Shown here: one piece after another, positions 15,636-24,368 of the stretch
Layout: the number at the start of each line of letters is the position of its first letter
Position numbering within the stretch: position 1 is the stretch's first letter
Source of the DNA: an uncultured bacterium
GTDB taxonomy: Bacteria; Patescibacteriota; Minisyncoccia; Phycocordibacterales; UBA918
Reading direction: 5' to 3'
Length of the DNA stretch: 45,983 bases
NCBI GenBank assembly: GCA_913050645.1
Contig: CAJXAG010000001.1
Location: 1 to 45,983 of the forward strand
Made by a program: the position numbers and the translations under genes
The notes under the pieces: generated by a model
What the model was told of the DNA's origin: nothing
The model's database searches: none
The model's input: the letters and a program-made list of their open reading frames with translations, nothing else

Positions 15636-15926
15636 ATGGCCTATGCAACTCGTGATGATCTCGCTAACCAAGTGTACTCACTTGAAAAAAGGTTAAAAGA
15701 GGAGCAGGAAGCTTTTAAGGTAAAACAAATGGAACTACGTACTCTTCTTGAGAACTACGACACACTTAAGGAGGACCGAGATCAATATATTAAAAAGTAT
15801 CACAATGCCCTTCGTGACATTGGAGCAGTCAAAATAAAGTTCCGCAAGTGGGAAAAGAAACAGCGTCAGAAATATAATGAACTTATGCGCACACACCTCG
15901 CAGTGATTGCATTTCTAACAAAATAG
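15636..15926 (+). CDS. Small helical/coiled-coil hypothetical protein
   Basis: A 96-residue charged protein of unknown function. It is predicted to be almost entirely helical: residues 8-60 show heptad-like spacing of Leu/Val/Met with many Lys and Glu (LANQVYSLEKRLKEEQ onward), indicating a coiled coil, and the end is hydrophobic. The ATG at 15636 is chosen over an in-frame 21-codon extension because the extension would include the promoter. It stands alone between terminators. Confidence 0.6.
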   Translation: MAYATRDDLANQVYSLEKRLKEEQEAFKVKQMELRTLLENYDTLKEDRDQYIKKYHNALRDIGAVKIKFRKWEKKQRQKYNELMRTHLAVIAFLTK

Positions 15927-15963
15927 ATACACTGAACAGGTAAAATTACTCAGTGTTGACATT

Positions 15964-16011
15964 ATGGGAGAACCTGTTCTTACAGTTGATTCTGGAGAAG
16001 AATACACATAA
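15964..16011 (+). CDS. Possible 15-codon mini-ORF before a terminator
   Basis: ATG at 15964 opens a 15-codon frame (MGEPVLTVDSGEEYT) whose stop is 1 base before a terminator hairpin. There is no ribosome binding site, though a TTGACA at 15956-15961 could be a -35 box. It may be chance, or a short RNA with leader-peptide character. Confidence 0.2.
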   Translation: MGEPVLTVDSGEEYT

Positions 16012-16012
16012 C

Positions 16013-16042
16013 AACCATCCGATACTTTCGGGTGGTTTTCTT
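16013..16042. terminator. Intrinsic terminator
   Basis: 10-bp stem 16013-16022/16028-16037 with one G-T pair, then TTTTCTTATT. It could end the coiled-coil gene transcript and, on the other strand, the uppP transcript after element C. Confidence 0.7.
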
Positions 16043-16115
16043 ATTGATTACGTCAACTTATCTTTGGATAAATGGAACAAATGCGTAATACTGAAAATTT
16101 CAAAATCACGTTACA

Positions 16116-16245
16116 CGTGTTCGGTTAAAATTGGATGAAGTACAAGGCACGCAAAGCAAATGACGCCGAGCCTTACTTTACTGTAAGGTGAGCGCTCATT
16201 TGTCTGCAGCGTAACGCAGTAGTTCGCCAATTTTAACCGAACACG
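16116..16245 (-). ncRNA. Structured 3'-end element C (uppP)
   Basis: A 130-base element with perfect 19-bp outer arms (16116-16134 and 16227-16245); the second arm contains the uppP TAA stop (16233-16235) and its last four sense codons. Inward on the minus strand: GAACTAC/GTACTTC helix with one mismatch, loop TGCGTT/GCCTT, ACGC/GCGT (AGAC/GTCT in copies B, E and F, a compensated change), loop TGC/CTT, CAAATGA/TCATTTG and CGC/GCG, conserved TCA/CTC loop, apical CCTTAC/GTAAGG with loop AGTAAA. This copy best demonstrates covariation. Confidence 0.78.
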
Positions 16246-17042
16246 AAGATGAAGATGACGAAAGAAGCTAAAATAATTCTGTACCAAATGAACGGCCATA
16301 GCGTGTGCTTTTTTAGAAAACTAATCATAAAATGAATGGCAGCAAGACCGATTAAAAATGACACCGCTGCCCCCACTGTCACCGGGAGCCACGCAACTGA
16401 TTCGTTGCTGGCCAATAGCTCAAGAAATTTCTTCAAACCCGCTCCAGTAATGACCGGTACGGCCATCAAAAATGCAAACCGCGTTGCCTCCGAACGAGAA
16501 AGTCCCAGCATCATACCTCCAGAAATAGTTGCTCCCGACCGAGACATCCCCGGAATAAGTGCAAGTGCTTGAAAAAGCCCTATCTTGAAACCTTTTTTGG
16601 GACTCATGGTATTGGTCTGTGGGCGATTTTGATACACCCATTCTGCATATATAAAAAACACTGATCCTGCAATCAGTACACCTGCCACCAGAAGCGGATG
16701 TCGAAACGTTTTCTCCATAAGTGACTCAAGGAAAAATCCAAGCACCACTGCAGGTATCGTTGCTACTAACAACGAATACAATAGGGTCTCATCGCGTTTA
16801 TTTACCGGCAAGCGTCCAAGCTTACGCAACCCCGCTTGTGTTAGTTGCCAGATATCGGGAAAGAAATACACGATTACTGCGGTTGCTGTTGCTAAATGCA
16901 AAACTGCATCAAAAGCAAGACCGTACGCGTCTTCGACTCCAAAGAGAGCACGTACGAGAATCAGGTGCCCTGTCGAAGAAACGGGAAGGAATTCTGTTAG
17001 ACCTTGCACTACACCCAGCATCACCGCTTCGAAAATAGTCAT
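16233..17042 (-). CDS. uppP: Undecaprenyl-diphosphate phosphatase UppP
   Basis: A polytopic membrane phosphatase (269 residues, about seven or eight membrane segments) that recycles undecaprenyl pyrophosphate for cell-wall synthesis. The family motifs are present: QGLTEFLPVSSTGHL near the N-terminus, with the active-site Glu and Ser/His, and PGMSRSGATISGGM in the second half with the essential Arg. The ATG at 17042 (MTIFEAVMLGVVQG) fits the family start better than the upstream ATG at 17069. The last codons and stop form one arm of structured element C. Its partner enzymes are not in the window. Confidence 0.93.
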   Translation of the reverse strand: MTIFEAVMLGVVQGLTEFLPVSSTGHLILVRALFGVEDAYGLAFDAVLHLATATAVIVYFFPDIWQLTQAGLRKLGRLPVNKRDETLLYSLLVATIPAVVLGFFLESLMEKTFRHPLLVAGVLIAGSVFFIYAEWVYQNRPQTNTMSPKKGFKIGLFQALALIPGMSRSGATISGGMMLGLSRSEATRFAFLMAVPVITGAGLKKFLELLASNESVAWLPVTVGAAVSFLIGLAAIHFMISFLKKHTLWPFIWYRIILASFVIFIFVFG

Positions 17043-17192
17043 ATTGTAGAAATAGTTTAAAACGCACATCGCTAGGATTAATAAAATAGTTTCGTACCTT
17101 TATGCGCTGAGAAGTTTCAAACCACTTCTTATATTTTAGCCCTTTATAGACACATCTTCCACTTTATCCTAGGTATAAAGGTAAATTGTGCA

Positions 17193-17201
17193 TGTTATAA
17201 T
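17193..17201 (+). promoter_or_regulatory. Extended -10 promoter of the DsbA-like gene
   Basis: TGTTATAAT at 17193-17201 is a textbook extended -10 element (TG-n-TATAAT). The -35 region is weak. The start codon lies 31 bases further on. Confidence 0.6.
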
Positions 17202-17232
17202 TTTTATATATCACTATATGTAAAGATTATCT

Positions 17233-18009
17233 ATGGAGCCTGAAACAACACAAGAAAATATACGGGCACAAGCGCCAGCATCACAAGCACAAAATCCTTT
17301 TATCATTCCAGGAGCAATCCTTATTGGTTTTGCAATGATCGCCGCTGCCATCTACTTCAGCGGGGGCTTTGGTGGAGGAAGCACTACGCCTATTGTTGCA
17401 CAAGAACAGCCAAAAGAAGCTCAAGAAGTTGGATCAATTCGTCCTATTAACGAGGATGATCACGTTCTTGGGAATCCAAACGCACCAATTGTCATTATAG
17501 AATACTCAGACTATGACTGCCCATTCTGTAAAAAATTCCACGAAACAATGAAAAGCATTGTGGCAGACTACGGCCCAACTGGACAAGTTGCGTGGGTGTA
17601 CCGACAATTCCCAATTGACCAGCTCCATCCAAACGCTACCGGTATTGCGCTCGCTTCTGAATGTGTGGCAGACCTAGCTGGCAATGATGCCTTTTGGACT
17701 TTCACTGACCTTGTCTTCAGTGAACGTACCGCAGACGCGCCAACGAACACCACGAAGCTTGTAGATTATGCTGTCCAGGCCGGTGCAGATCAGACAGCGT
17801 TTGAAAGCTGTGTTTCAGAAGGAAAATTCATCGATCACATAACAGAAGAGTACCAAGAGGGTGTCGCCGCTGGTGTACAAGGTACTCCACACTCATTTGT
17901 GCAAGTTGCTGGTCAGCAAATTGTCATCAACGGTGCCCAGCCATATGAAAACGTAAAGCAAACCATTGAAACGATCTTAACCCAGGTTACCGGGGGTACC
18001 ACCGAGTAA
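17233..18009 (+). CDS. Membrane-anchored DsbA-like thiol oxidoreductase
   Basis: A 258-residue protein with an N-terminal membrane anchor (about 22-43), a Gly-rich and acidic linker, then a thioredoxin/DsbA-fold domain of the Thioredoxin_4 type. The active site CPFC is at 96-99 and the cis-Pro loop in GTPHSF. It probably forms or shuffles disulfides in exported proteins; several exported proteins in this window have paired Cys residues (for example the 405 gene product). It ends at a bidirectional terminator shared with the helicase gene. Confidence 0.88.
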   Translation: MEPETTQENIRAQAPASQAQNPFIIPGAILIGFAMIAAAIYFSGGFGGGSTTPIVAQEQPKEAQEVGSIRPINEDDHVLGNPNAPIVIIEYSDYDCPFCKKFHETMKSIVADYGPTGQVAWVYRQFPIDQLHPNATGIALASECVADLAGNDAFWTFTDLVFSERTADAPTNTTKLVDYAVQAGADQTAFESCVSEGKFIDHITEEYQEGVAAGVQGTPHSFVQVAGQQIVINGAQPYENVKQTIETILTQVTGGTTE

Positions 18010-18025
18010 GAAATGTATCGCAAGC

Positions 18026-18061
18026 AACAAAAAACCGACACTATTACGTCGGTTTTTTGTT
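18026..18061. terminator. Bidirectional terminator
   Basis: Perfect 14-bp stem 18026-18039/18048-18061 with A-rich and T-rich flanks in both directions. The helicase TAA stop (18060-18062) lies at the end of one arm. Confidence 0.88.
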
Positions 18062-21000
18062 AGACAAGCAACTGTGCCAAGTGACAATACTCGCTTTCCT
18101 TTTCGTCACACGGCTTAGTCAGAAAATCACCTGCAATAATTTCTTTTGTGACCGTAATAATTTCTTGTTTGAGTACTGCAATCTCTTTCGCCGTTATCGT
18201 AAACGTCTCTTCGTGTATCACTCCCTTACTGTCGGGCTCTACAAACGACAGTGTCCCTGTGTTGGTTACATACCGCTCATCGTCATACAGTGAAAGGAGC
18301 AGGGCATAAAACACTAACTGTCTTTTATAGCCACCATCAGAGCTCGCAGTCTTTCCTTCAATCACATTTCGTGTCTTTGGCTTTCCTGTTTTGTAGTCAA
18401 CCACGCGCACCGCAAAGCCTTCATCGTTTAAGTCGAGTCGATCGAGCATACCGGTAAGTGGCAGCTCGGGAAGTTCAGGGATGTCAGTTTGCAACACTAC
18501 ACGTAGTTTCAGCTCTTCTTTGGTCTGTTTCGGCAATGTCGATTCCATATGCTGCATGTACCCATACAGCACCTCAAGACCCCGTGCATGCAGCCGTGTA
18601 TGATCTTCTGTGGTAATCGGCATACGCCCAAGTTCTACCTCTAACTTCTCTTTGACTTTCGTGTCGCTTGGAAATACACCGTCTGCCGTATGGTGCCCCG
18701 TAATATACTCAAGTGTATTATGCACTGCTGTACCAAACTGCATATGCACCGGCTGTACCTCAGGAATCCGGAGCACATTACGATAGAGGTAATCCCACGG
18801 ACTCCGTAAATAATTATTCAACGACGTCGCAGAAAATCCACGTTCAGCCAAAAGGTGTGTCAGAAGCTGGACGTCAATAGCAACAGACTTCTTGCTTTGC
18901 GTAAGCATTGCTGCTGGGTCAAACTGCTGCTCTGCTTCTGTGGTTTCCAGTGTTTGGTATACGTCATCTGCGATATCAGCAAAGAGTCGTGTGGTTTGCA
19001 ATTCCTTCCCGTCAGCATTTGTTTGTGAGCACGACAAGTGAAGCTCCTTCTTTGCACGTGTCATCACCACATAGAGCAAACGCCGCTCGTCATCTATCGG
19101 GTCAAAATCTTCTTCCTTCAGATGTTTCGTAACGGGAATATCGAAATACTTTCGCTTGGTAGACCCACCCCACGAACTATCTTGCAGGTGTGGTGCATAC
19201 ACGACCTCGAACTCCAACCCTTTGGACTTATGTGCGGTCATCACCTGCACCGCAGCTGAGTTTGTTGCGATGTATGGCGCATTCAGTGGTAGTCCATACT
19301 CACGAGCTGTTGTAAACACTGCCTCCACCTGCGCGAGCGTTCCCGCACCATCGCGTCGCACCAGCTCTTCTACCTCATCATAAATACGGCGCACCACCCG
19401 TGCTCCTTCAAATGGGTCGTGTTCCATAACGTGATCTAAAAATCCACTCTCTTGCAAAACAAACGCAAGTACCTGATGTGGTGCTTCGTGTACCTCACGC
19501 TTTCGTGCATCGTCGAGTACTTGTGATACGCGCAATACTGCTTCAATGTCCTCCACACCTATCTCCTTGAGTTTCTGCGCATCAGATAACAACGCTCCAA
19601 GCTGCAGAGTGTAGCTGCGGGCAGCAAGCACGCGCACCAAGTCATTATTACCAATTCCCCAATATGCTCCATGCAGCACGGTAAACAGCGCGAGCTGATC
19701 GCCGGCACTCACTACCGCGGCAATCAGACTCTGCACTGCCTGTGTTATCGGGTGTCGAAGAATATCACCATCTGCTGACGCCGTAACTGCAATGCCCTTT
19801 TTGCGAAGCATCTCTGCAAGTGCTTCCACTTCACGATTGGTGCGTACAATCACCGCAATCTCCTGTGCTTCTGTTCCCGTATCAATTTTTTGCTTTATTT
19901 CATTTGTTATCACCTCATCCTCAACTGCCTGATGCGAGAAGTCTTGATAGGATACCTGCGAAGCATGCACCGCTTCAGCAGACAGCGGCACACGCAAGTC
20001 CTTAAGTGGCCCGTCTTCAACTTCAACAAGCGAGTGTGCTGCATCGAGGATCTCCTGTCCAGAACGATAGTTTTCGGTTAGCGCAATCGTTTTGGTACCT
20101 TTAAACAAGTCTTCAAAATATAAAAAGTTCTCAAGCGATGCTCCCTGGAATCGATAAATAGCCTGCTTTTCATCACCTACTGCAAAAATATTTGGCGAAT
20201 CATGGTATGAAGCAAGTAATTCGAGTATTCTGTTCTGTGAACCGTTCACGTCCTGGTGTTCGTCAGCAAGAATGTACTGATACTGCTCTTGCAAGTCACG
20301 AAGCATATCTTCACTACTCTCAAGCGCATGAACACTCTGCGTAATCATGTCATCAAAGTCATAAAGTTTTTGCTCACTAAGGAGTTGCTGGTACGCTCGA
20401 TACACCGTAAGCAGCTCACGATTTTTTGTGATTGCCTTTTCTTTCTTGGTGTACTCACCGCGCACCTTTCCTTTATGGGCGCCCTTTTGGTGAATCTTTT
20501 CGATCCCCTGAAGGTCCTCTTCTTGTTGTGCAATTATTCTTGCAAACGCATCGGGAGTAAAGTACTCCTGCTTCAATGTTCCAATAATACGTAAAATGTG
20601 CGGTACGTAATACGCAGGGTTCCCCATTGGTCGCAATACGGTGTAGTCACCACTCTCAAGGACATCCTCAATAAGCTTTATCTTTTCAATATCGCTGGCG
20701 GGTCGCCCACCAATCACACGTTCAAACGCATCAGAGTATTCCTTAATCAACTTCCCAGCAAAACCATGAAAGGTAAAGATAGGGACACGGTATGCTTCGC
20801 TCCCCACATACCGCCGTAAGCGCTCACGCATCGCTTTTGCTCCTGACTCGGTAAAAGTAAGTGCGAGAATACTCTCTGGAGCGGTATCAGTCTTTAAAAG
20901 GATGTTCGCAATACGTAAGGTGAGGATCTGCGTTTTCCCGGTACCCGGACCCGCAATCACCATCACCGGACCTTCAACAGTATCTACTGCTTCTTTCTGA

Positions 21001-21065
21001 GCAGCGTTGAGCATCCCATACGCCTCTTTAAAAGCTTGTTCATTCATATCCATGTCTGTTGCCAT
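18060..21065 (-). CDS. UvrD/AddA-type helicase fused to a RecB-family nuclease
   Basis: A 1001-residue superfamily 1A helicase with a C-terminal PD-(D/E)XK nuclease domain. Helicase motifs include the Q-motif region LNAAQKEAV, P-loop AGPGTGKT (about 38-45), Walker B variant ADEHQDVN, VGDEKQAIYRFQGA, YRSGQEIL and YVVMTRAKKEL. The nuclease domain (from about 760) shows GTAVHNTLE, VVDYKTGKP and KRQLVFYALLLS. This looks like a single-chain enzyme for double-strand break processing or DNA uptake. The C-terminus has only two Cys residues, so an intact Fe-S cluster as in AddB/Cas4 is doubtful. The ATG at 21065 is chosen; a TATACT box lies about 10 bases upstream. Confidence 0.9.
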   Translation of the reverse strand: MATDMDMNEQAFKEAYGMLNAAQKEAVDTVEGPVMVIAGPGTGKTQILTLRIANILLKTDTAPESILALTFTESGAKAMRERLRRYVGSEAYRVPIFTFHGFAGKLIKEYSDAFERVIGGRPASDIEKIKLIEDVLESGDYTVLRPMGNPAYYVPHILRIIGTLKQEYFTPDAFARIIAQQEEDLQGIEKIHQKGAHKGKVRGEYTKKEKAITKNRELLTVYRAYQQLLSEQKLYDFDDMITQSVHALESSEDMLRDLQEQYQYILADEHQDVNGSQNRILELLASYHDSPNIFAVGDEKQAIYRFQGASLENFLYFEDLFKGTKTIALTENYRSGQEILDAAHSLVEVEDGPLKDLRVPLSAEAVHASQVSYQDFSHQAVEDEVITNEIKQKIDTGTEAQEIAVIVRTNREVEALAEMLRKKGIAVTASADGDILRHPITQAVQSLIAAVVSAGDQLALFTVLHGAYWGIGNNDLVRVLAARSYTLQLGALLSDAQKLKEIGVEDIEAVLRVSQVLDDARKREVHEAPHQVLAFVLQESGFLDHVMEHDPFEGARVVRRIYDEVEELVRRDGAGTLAQVEAVFTTAREYGLPLNAPYIATNSAAVQVMTAHKSKGLEFEVVYAPHLQDSSWGGSTKRKYFDIPVTKHLKEEDFDPIDDERRLLYVVMTRAKKELHLSCSQTNADGKELQTTRLFADIADDVYQTLETTEAEQQFDPAAMLTQSKKSVAIDVQLLTHLLAERGFSATSLNNYLRSPWDYLYRNVLRIPEVQPVHMQFGTAVHNTLEYITGHHTADGVFPSDTKVKEKLEVELGRMPITTEDHTRLHARGLEVLYGYMQHMESTLPKQTKEELKLRVVLQTDIPELPELPLTGMLDRLDLNDEGFAVRVVDYKTGKPKTRNVIEGKTASSDGGYKRQLVFYALLLSLYDDERYVTNTGTLSFVEPDSKGVIHEETFTITAKEIAVLKQEIITVTKEIIAGDFLTKPCDEKESEYCHLAQLLV

Positions 21066-21234
21066 ATTGCAGTAAGTATACCCTACCCTTACTTTAACGT
21101 CGTCGGATCGACACATATTCCTTTCGTCGCAACTCTTCAATTACAAGAACAGACGACTGGAACACGGCATCCAACGTTACAAGTCGACGTTTAAGTCAAT
21201 GTGGCAACTACATTACTTCTATGTATACATAAAG

Positions 21235-21789
21235 TCATGTCACACTTCCTGTCTTTGCTAATATACAACGCAAAAGTAAAGGTCGGGGTATACCAAAAAT
21301 AAAGAGCGTCTCATGCCAGACGCTCTTTTGGTTTTTATGTCTACGCTGCGGCAACTGACGTATTTGCAGACTCTGACTCCAATGCCAGAGAAACCAAACA
21401 CCATCTTCACCACGCTGATTCCAAAGTGGGATCACCGTTATGGTCGTATAGTTTAGCTCGTGCAGAATACTCCGAACAAGTGCCGTGGCCTTCAGGATGT
21501 CTTCTTTATGTCGCACATCGTCAACAGGGTGGCCGGCACATTCAGCATGGCCAGAAACAAAAATAATTTCTGACCCATGATTTCCAATAGATACAGGAAG
21601 CTGATCACGCAGCTTTTGCACAAACAGTGCATGCTTCGGATGGCCCACATCGGCCAAAACCCCTACGGTACCAGGCCCATCACAGACACTGTCTACAAAC
21701 AATCCTTGTGCATAATCCTGCACCGCTTTCTTGTCTCGACCGTCCATGCACCATACCGCACCGGCGAATTTTTCATTTTTTGCGCTCAT
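21235..21789 (-). CDS. Carbonic anhydrase-like protein, probably frameshifted near its end
   Basis: The N-terminal 130 residues match the beta-carbonic-anhydrase-like family: CMDGRD (Cys 14, Asp 16, Arg 18) and GHAECAGHPVDD (His 81, Cys 84) supply the usual Cys-His-Cys zinc site and the Asp-Arg dyad. After about residue 130 the reading frame becomes Trp/Arg/Gln-rich and runs through a terminator hairpin (21301-21329). Another frame from about 21400 reads VSLALESESANTSVAAA and stops at 21341-21343, 12 bases before that hairpin. A one-base indel around 21395-21403 is therefore likely, real or from assembly. An AAGGA ribosome binding site precedes the ATG. Confidence 0.7.
   Translation of the reverse strand: MSAKNEKFAGAVWCMDGRDKKAVQDYAQGLFVDSVCDGPGTVGVLADVGHPKHALFVQKLRDQLPVSIGNHGSEIIFVSGHAECAGHPVDDVRHKEDILKATALVRSILHELNYTTITVIPLWNQRGEDGVWFLWHWSQSLQIRQLPQRRHKNQKSVWHETLFIFGIPRPLLLRCILAKTGSVT
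21301..21329 (-). terminator. Intrinsic terminator of the carbonic anhydrase-like gene
   Basis: 11-bp stem 21301-21311/21319-21329 followed on the minus strand by ATTTTT. Its position just after the alternative-frame stop at 21341 supports a frameshift in the annotated frame. Confidence 0.8.
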
Positions 21790-21969
21790 AGTTTTTCCTT
21801 ATGTTCAATTACTGTTCTGGTGAACACTTGTCACACAGTGGGCCATACTACGCCTATTTATACGAAAAGCAACCCTCTTTAAACACAGTTTTGACAGACC
21901 GAAAATCATGTATCAAACCTGCATAACTACACTATACAAATGAAATAACAAGAGTATGATACCAACCTT

Positions 21970-22428
21970 ATGGAAGTAAAAGATATTGTAAAAGAAGCAG
22001 TCACCATTGGCGAAGAAGCCTCTTTCAAAGACGCTATTGCTCTCATGATTAATGAAAAGACCAACTCTTTATTAGTAACAGATGGAGATGGTGTATTAAT
22101 CGGAGAAGTAACCGTATCAGACTTACTCGAAGCTATTGTCCCTGAGTACCTCTCAGGTGACAGTGTAGCGGCTCACTTTGCAACAGGAGCAATGTTTGAC
22201 GAAGCTGTCGAACATGCAGCAGAAAAGCAAGTGCAATTTTTCATGACCACAGACATCAGTCCGGTGCAAGAAACTGAAAGCGCTATGGCAGTTGCAGCTA
22301 ATGCAATTGCGCACAGGCGTGTTCGCATTCCCGTTGTAGACGCAAATGGCAAACCGGTTGGTATTATTTCTCGCCGAGGCCTGAAACACATTATCGGCAA
22401 CGCACTACATATTACTGACGAAAAATAA
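21970..22428 (+). CDS. CBS-pair domain protein, copy 1
   Basis: A 152-residue protein consisting of one CBS pair (Bateman module), which senses adenine nucleotides or related ligands. Repeat 1 spans about 1-60 (ASFKDAIALM, then SLLVTDGDGVLIGEVTVSDLLE), repeat 2 about 80-145 (RVRIPVVDANGKPVGIISRRGL). It lies 8 bases before the transporter gene and is paralogous to the 23895 gene on the transporter's other side. It probably gates or regulates the transporter. No clear Shine-Dalgarno sequence; a TATACA box at about 21933 may be the -10 element. Confidence 0.88.
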   Translation: MEVKDIVKEAVTIGEEASFKDAIALMINEKTNSLLVTDGDGVLIGEVTVSDLLEAIVPEYLSGDSVAAHFATGAMFDEAVEHAAEKQVQFFMTTDISPVQETESAMAVAANAIAHRRVRIPVVDANGKPVGIISRRGLKHIIGNALHITDEK

Positions 22429-22436
22429 TACTGAAC

Positions 22437-23807
22437 ATGGAAACAATTGAGCTTATTGCGCTGCTTATTTTTGGCGTTACATTTTTCTACATTCTGAACG
22501 AACGTATCCACCGTACAGTCATTGGATTGTTTGGTGCGATGACCATGCTTCTTGCGGGTATGTTTTTTGACTTTTATGGTCCCGAAGACCTGCTTGAAGT
22601 TGTAGATTTCAACACACTTGGACTTCTCTTCGGCATGATGCTTTTAGTCGGCATGCTTGAGCACACAGGAGCTTTTCAGTACCTCGGTATCTGGACAGCA
22701 AAGAAAACAAAGGGAAACCCGTGGCTTTTGATGGTTGCGCTTTCGGGGATTACCGCGGGTCTTTCAATGATTCTCGATAACGTCACCACGATCATTTTGA
22801 TTGTACCAATTACGATTATCATTGCTGAGATGATCAAAATAAACCCAACGCCAATTCTTATGGCAGAAGCATTACTTTCAAATGTTGGTGGTACCGGAAC
22901 ACTCGTTGGGGACCCGCCAAATATCATGATCGGGTCTGCAGCTGGATTTTCATTTAACGACTTCTTGATCCACACACTACCGGTTGTACTTATTACCTGG
23001 GTACTGACGCTTGCATTCTTCCGTGTGCTCTTCCGTAAGGACCTAAAAAAGAAACCTCAAAACGTCGAGCAGCTCTTAGCAATGAACGAGAAAGAAGCGA
23101 TTACTGATCCAAAGACACTGAAAAAGCTCCTAGTTGTCTTTGCAATCGTCGTTATTCTGTTTTTCCTACACTCCGCCTTGCACCTTGAGGCTGCAATGGT
23201 TGCACTTATCGGTGCCGCGCTTGCACTTATCTGGATCGCACCACAACATGACCCTCAGAAAGTCATTGAGAAATGTGAACTTTCGGTACTTCTTTTCTTT
23301 GGCTCGCTCTTTGTGATTGTCGGCGGGCTTGAAAATGCCGGAGTCCTTGAGCGTGCGGCACAGTTCATAACCAGTAACGCTGAAAACAGTCTGCTTATGA
23401 CTGCACTTATTATCCTTTGGGCGAGTGCCATTCTCTCAGCAATTGTTGATAACATTCCACTGACCGTAGCAATGATCCCGATTATCACCTATCTCGGCTC
23501 ACAGGGCATTCCCGTGGAACTCCTCTGGTGGGCACTGGCACTGGGTGTTGGCTTCGGCGGAAACGGCTCACCGATTGGCTCGACTGCAGGTGTGATTGTG
23601 GTGGCAAAGTCTGAAAAAACTGATAATCCAATTTCGTTTATCGACTGGATAAAGCAGGGTGTCCCAACCATGATACTCGGTCTCGTCATTGCTACCATCG
23701 CATTGACCGTCTTCACTGAATACTTCATGGAAGACCCGGCAACGGTCTATGCGGTAGAAGTCACTGAAACTAACAAAGAAATACCATACTCTGTTTCTTC
23801 AGACTAA
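22437..23807 (+). CDS. NhaD/ArsB-type ion transporter
   Basis: A 456-residue polytopic membrane protein of the ion transporter superfamily (ArsB/NhaD/CitM), with about eleven to twelve membrane segments. Characteristic motifs are LDNVTTIILIVPITI, NVGGTGTLVGDPPNIMIGS and, in the second half, VDNIPLTVAMIPII and GGNGSPIGSTAGVIV, giving the inverted-repeat pattern with re-entrant loops. This suits a sodium/proton antiporter (NhaD) or an oxyanion or dicarboxylate carrier. The Asp-rich DNVTT and DNIPLT helices favour a cation or proton-coupled mechanism. Its flanks are two CBS proteins, pointing to regulation by nucleotide or ionic state. Confidence 0.85.
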   Translation: METIELIALLIFGVTFFYILNERIHRTVIGLFGAMTMLLAGMFFDFYGPEDLLEVVDFNTLGLLFGMMLLVGMLEHTGAFQYLGIWTAKKTKGNPWLLMVALSGITAGLSMILDNVTTIILIVPITIIIAEMIKINPTPILMAEALLSNVGGTGTLVGDPPNIMIGSAAGFSFNDFLIHTLPVVLITWVLTLAFFRVLFRKDLKKKPQNVEQLLAMNEKEAITDPKTLKKLLVVFAIVVILFFLHSALHLEAAMVALIGAALALIWIAPQHDPQKVIEKCELSVLLFFGSLFVIVGGLENAGVLERAAQFITSNAENSLLMTALIILWASAILSAIVDNIPLTVAMIPIITYLGSQGIPVELLWWALALGVGFGGNGSPIGSTAGVIVVAKSEKTDNPISFIDWIKQGVPTMILGLVIATIALTVFTEYFMEDPATVYAVEVTETNKEIPYSVSSD

Positions 23808-23820
23808 ATGCCGTATACCG

Positions 23821-23862
23821 TGCAACAAAAAACTGCGACTTCAGTCGCAGTTTTTTGTTGCA
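23821..23862 (+). terminator. 20-bp palindromic terminator
   Basis: Arms 23821-23840 and 23843-23862 are exact inverted repeats with an A-tract before and T-tract after the GC core. It separates the transporter from the second CBS gene. Confidence 0.85.
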
Positions 23863-23894
23863 CACAAGAAAATCCAGGTGTACACTTAAGTCAT

Positions 23895-24344
23895 ATGGAA
23901 CTGAAAGACATAACAAAAGAAGCGGTCATTATTTCAGAAAACGGCACCTTTGCTGAAGCACTTGATATGATGCTCAACAACCACACCAACACGCTACTTG
24001 TATCGGGCGAAGATGGCATACTCGTGGGCGAAGTATCAGTATCAGACCTTTTTGAAGGAATGATCCCTATAACAGAGGATGGTGACGCGGCAATGGCACA
24101 CTTTGCAGACGAAATGCACTTCAAGGAAGCACTCCATAACGCAAAAGAAACACCGGTGTTTGAATTTATGTCTTCAGACTTCCACGCGATTACTCCTGAT
24201 GATGATCTTGTAGCTGTGGCAGCAATTGCAGTTGGACACGGACGTGCGCGCATGCCAATTGTTGATCACGAAAACAGACCTATCGGTATGGTCTCACGAC
24301 AAGGCTTAAAACAAATTCTTGGTAAATACATGCACCAACGATAA
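23895..24344 (+). CDS. CBS-pair domain protein, copy 2
   Basis: A 149-residue CBS pair, clearly paralogous to the 21970 product (both begin M-E-x-KDI-x-KEA and share TNxLLV, GEVxVSDL, AHFA and GhxSRxGLK). The ATG at 23895 is chosen since the upstream in-frame ATG at 23808 would translate the terminator. A terminator isolates it from the transporter, so it may be expressed separately under its own control. It probably senses a ligand and acts on the same transporter. Confidence 0.87.
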   Translation: MELKDITKEAVIISENGTFAEALDMMLNNHTNTLLVSGEDGILVGEVSVSDLFEGMIPITEDGDAAMAHFADEMHFKEALHNAKETPVFEFMSSDFHAITPDDDLVAVAAIAVGHGRARMPIVDHENRPIGMVSRQGLKQILGKYMHQR

Positions 24345-24368
24345 AAAGCGCCCATAGGCGCTTTTTAT
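24341..24368. terminator. Bidirectional terminator sharing both stop codons
   Basis: 12-bp stem 24341-24352/24357-24368 with a CATA loop. The TAA of the CBS gene (24342-24344) and the TAA of the opposing membrane gene (24365-24367) both lie in the stem. Confidence 0.88.
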
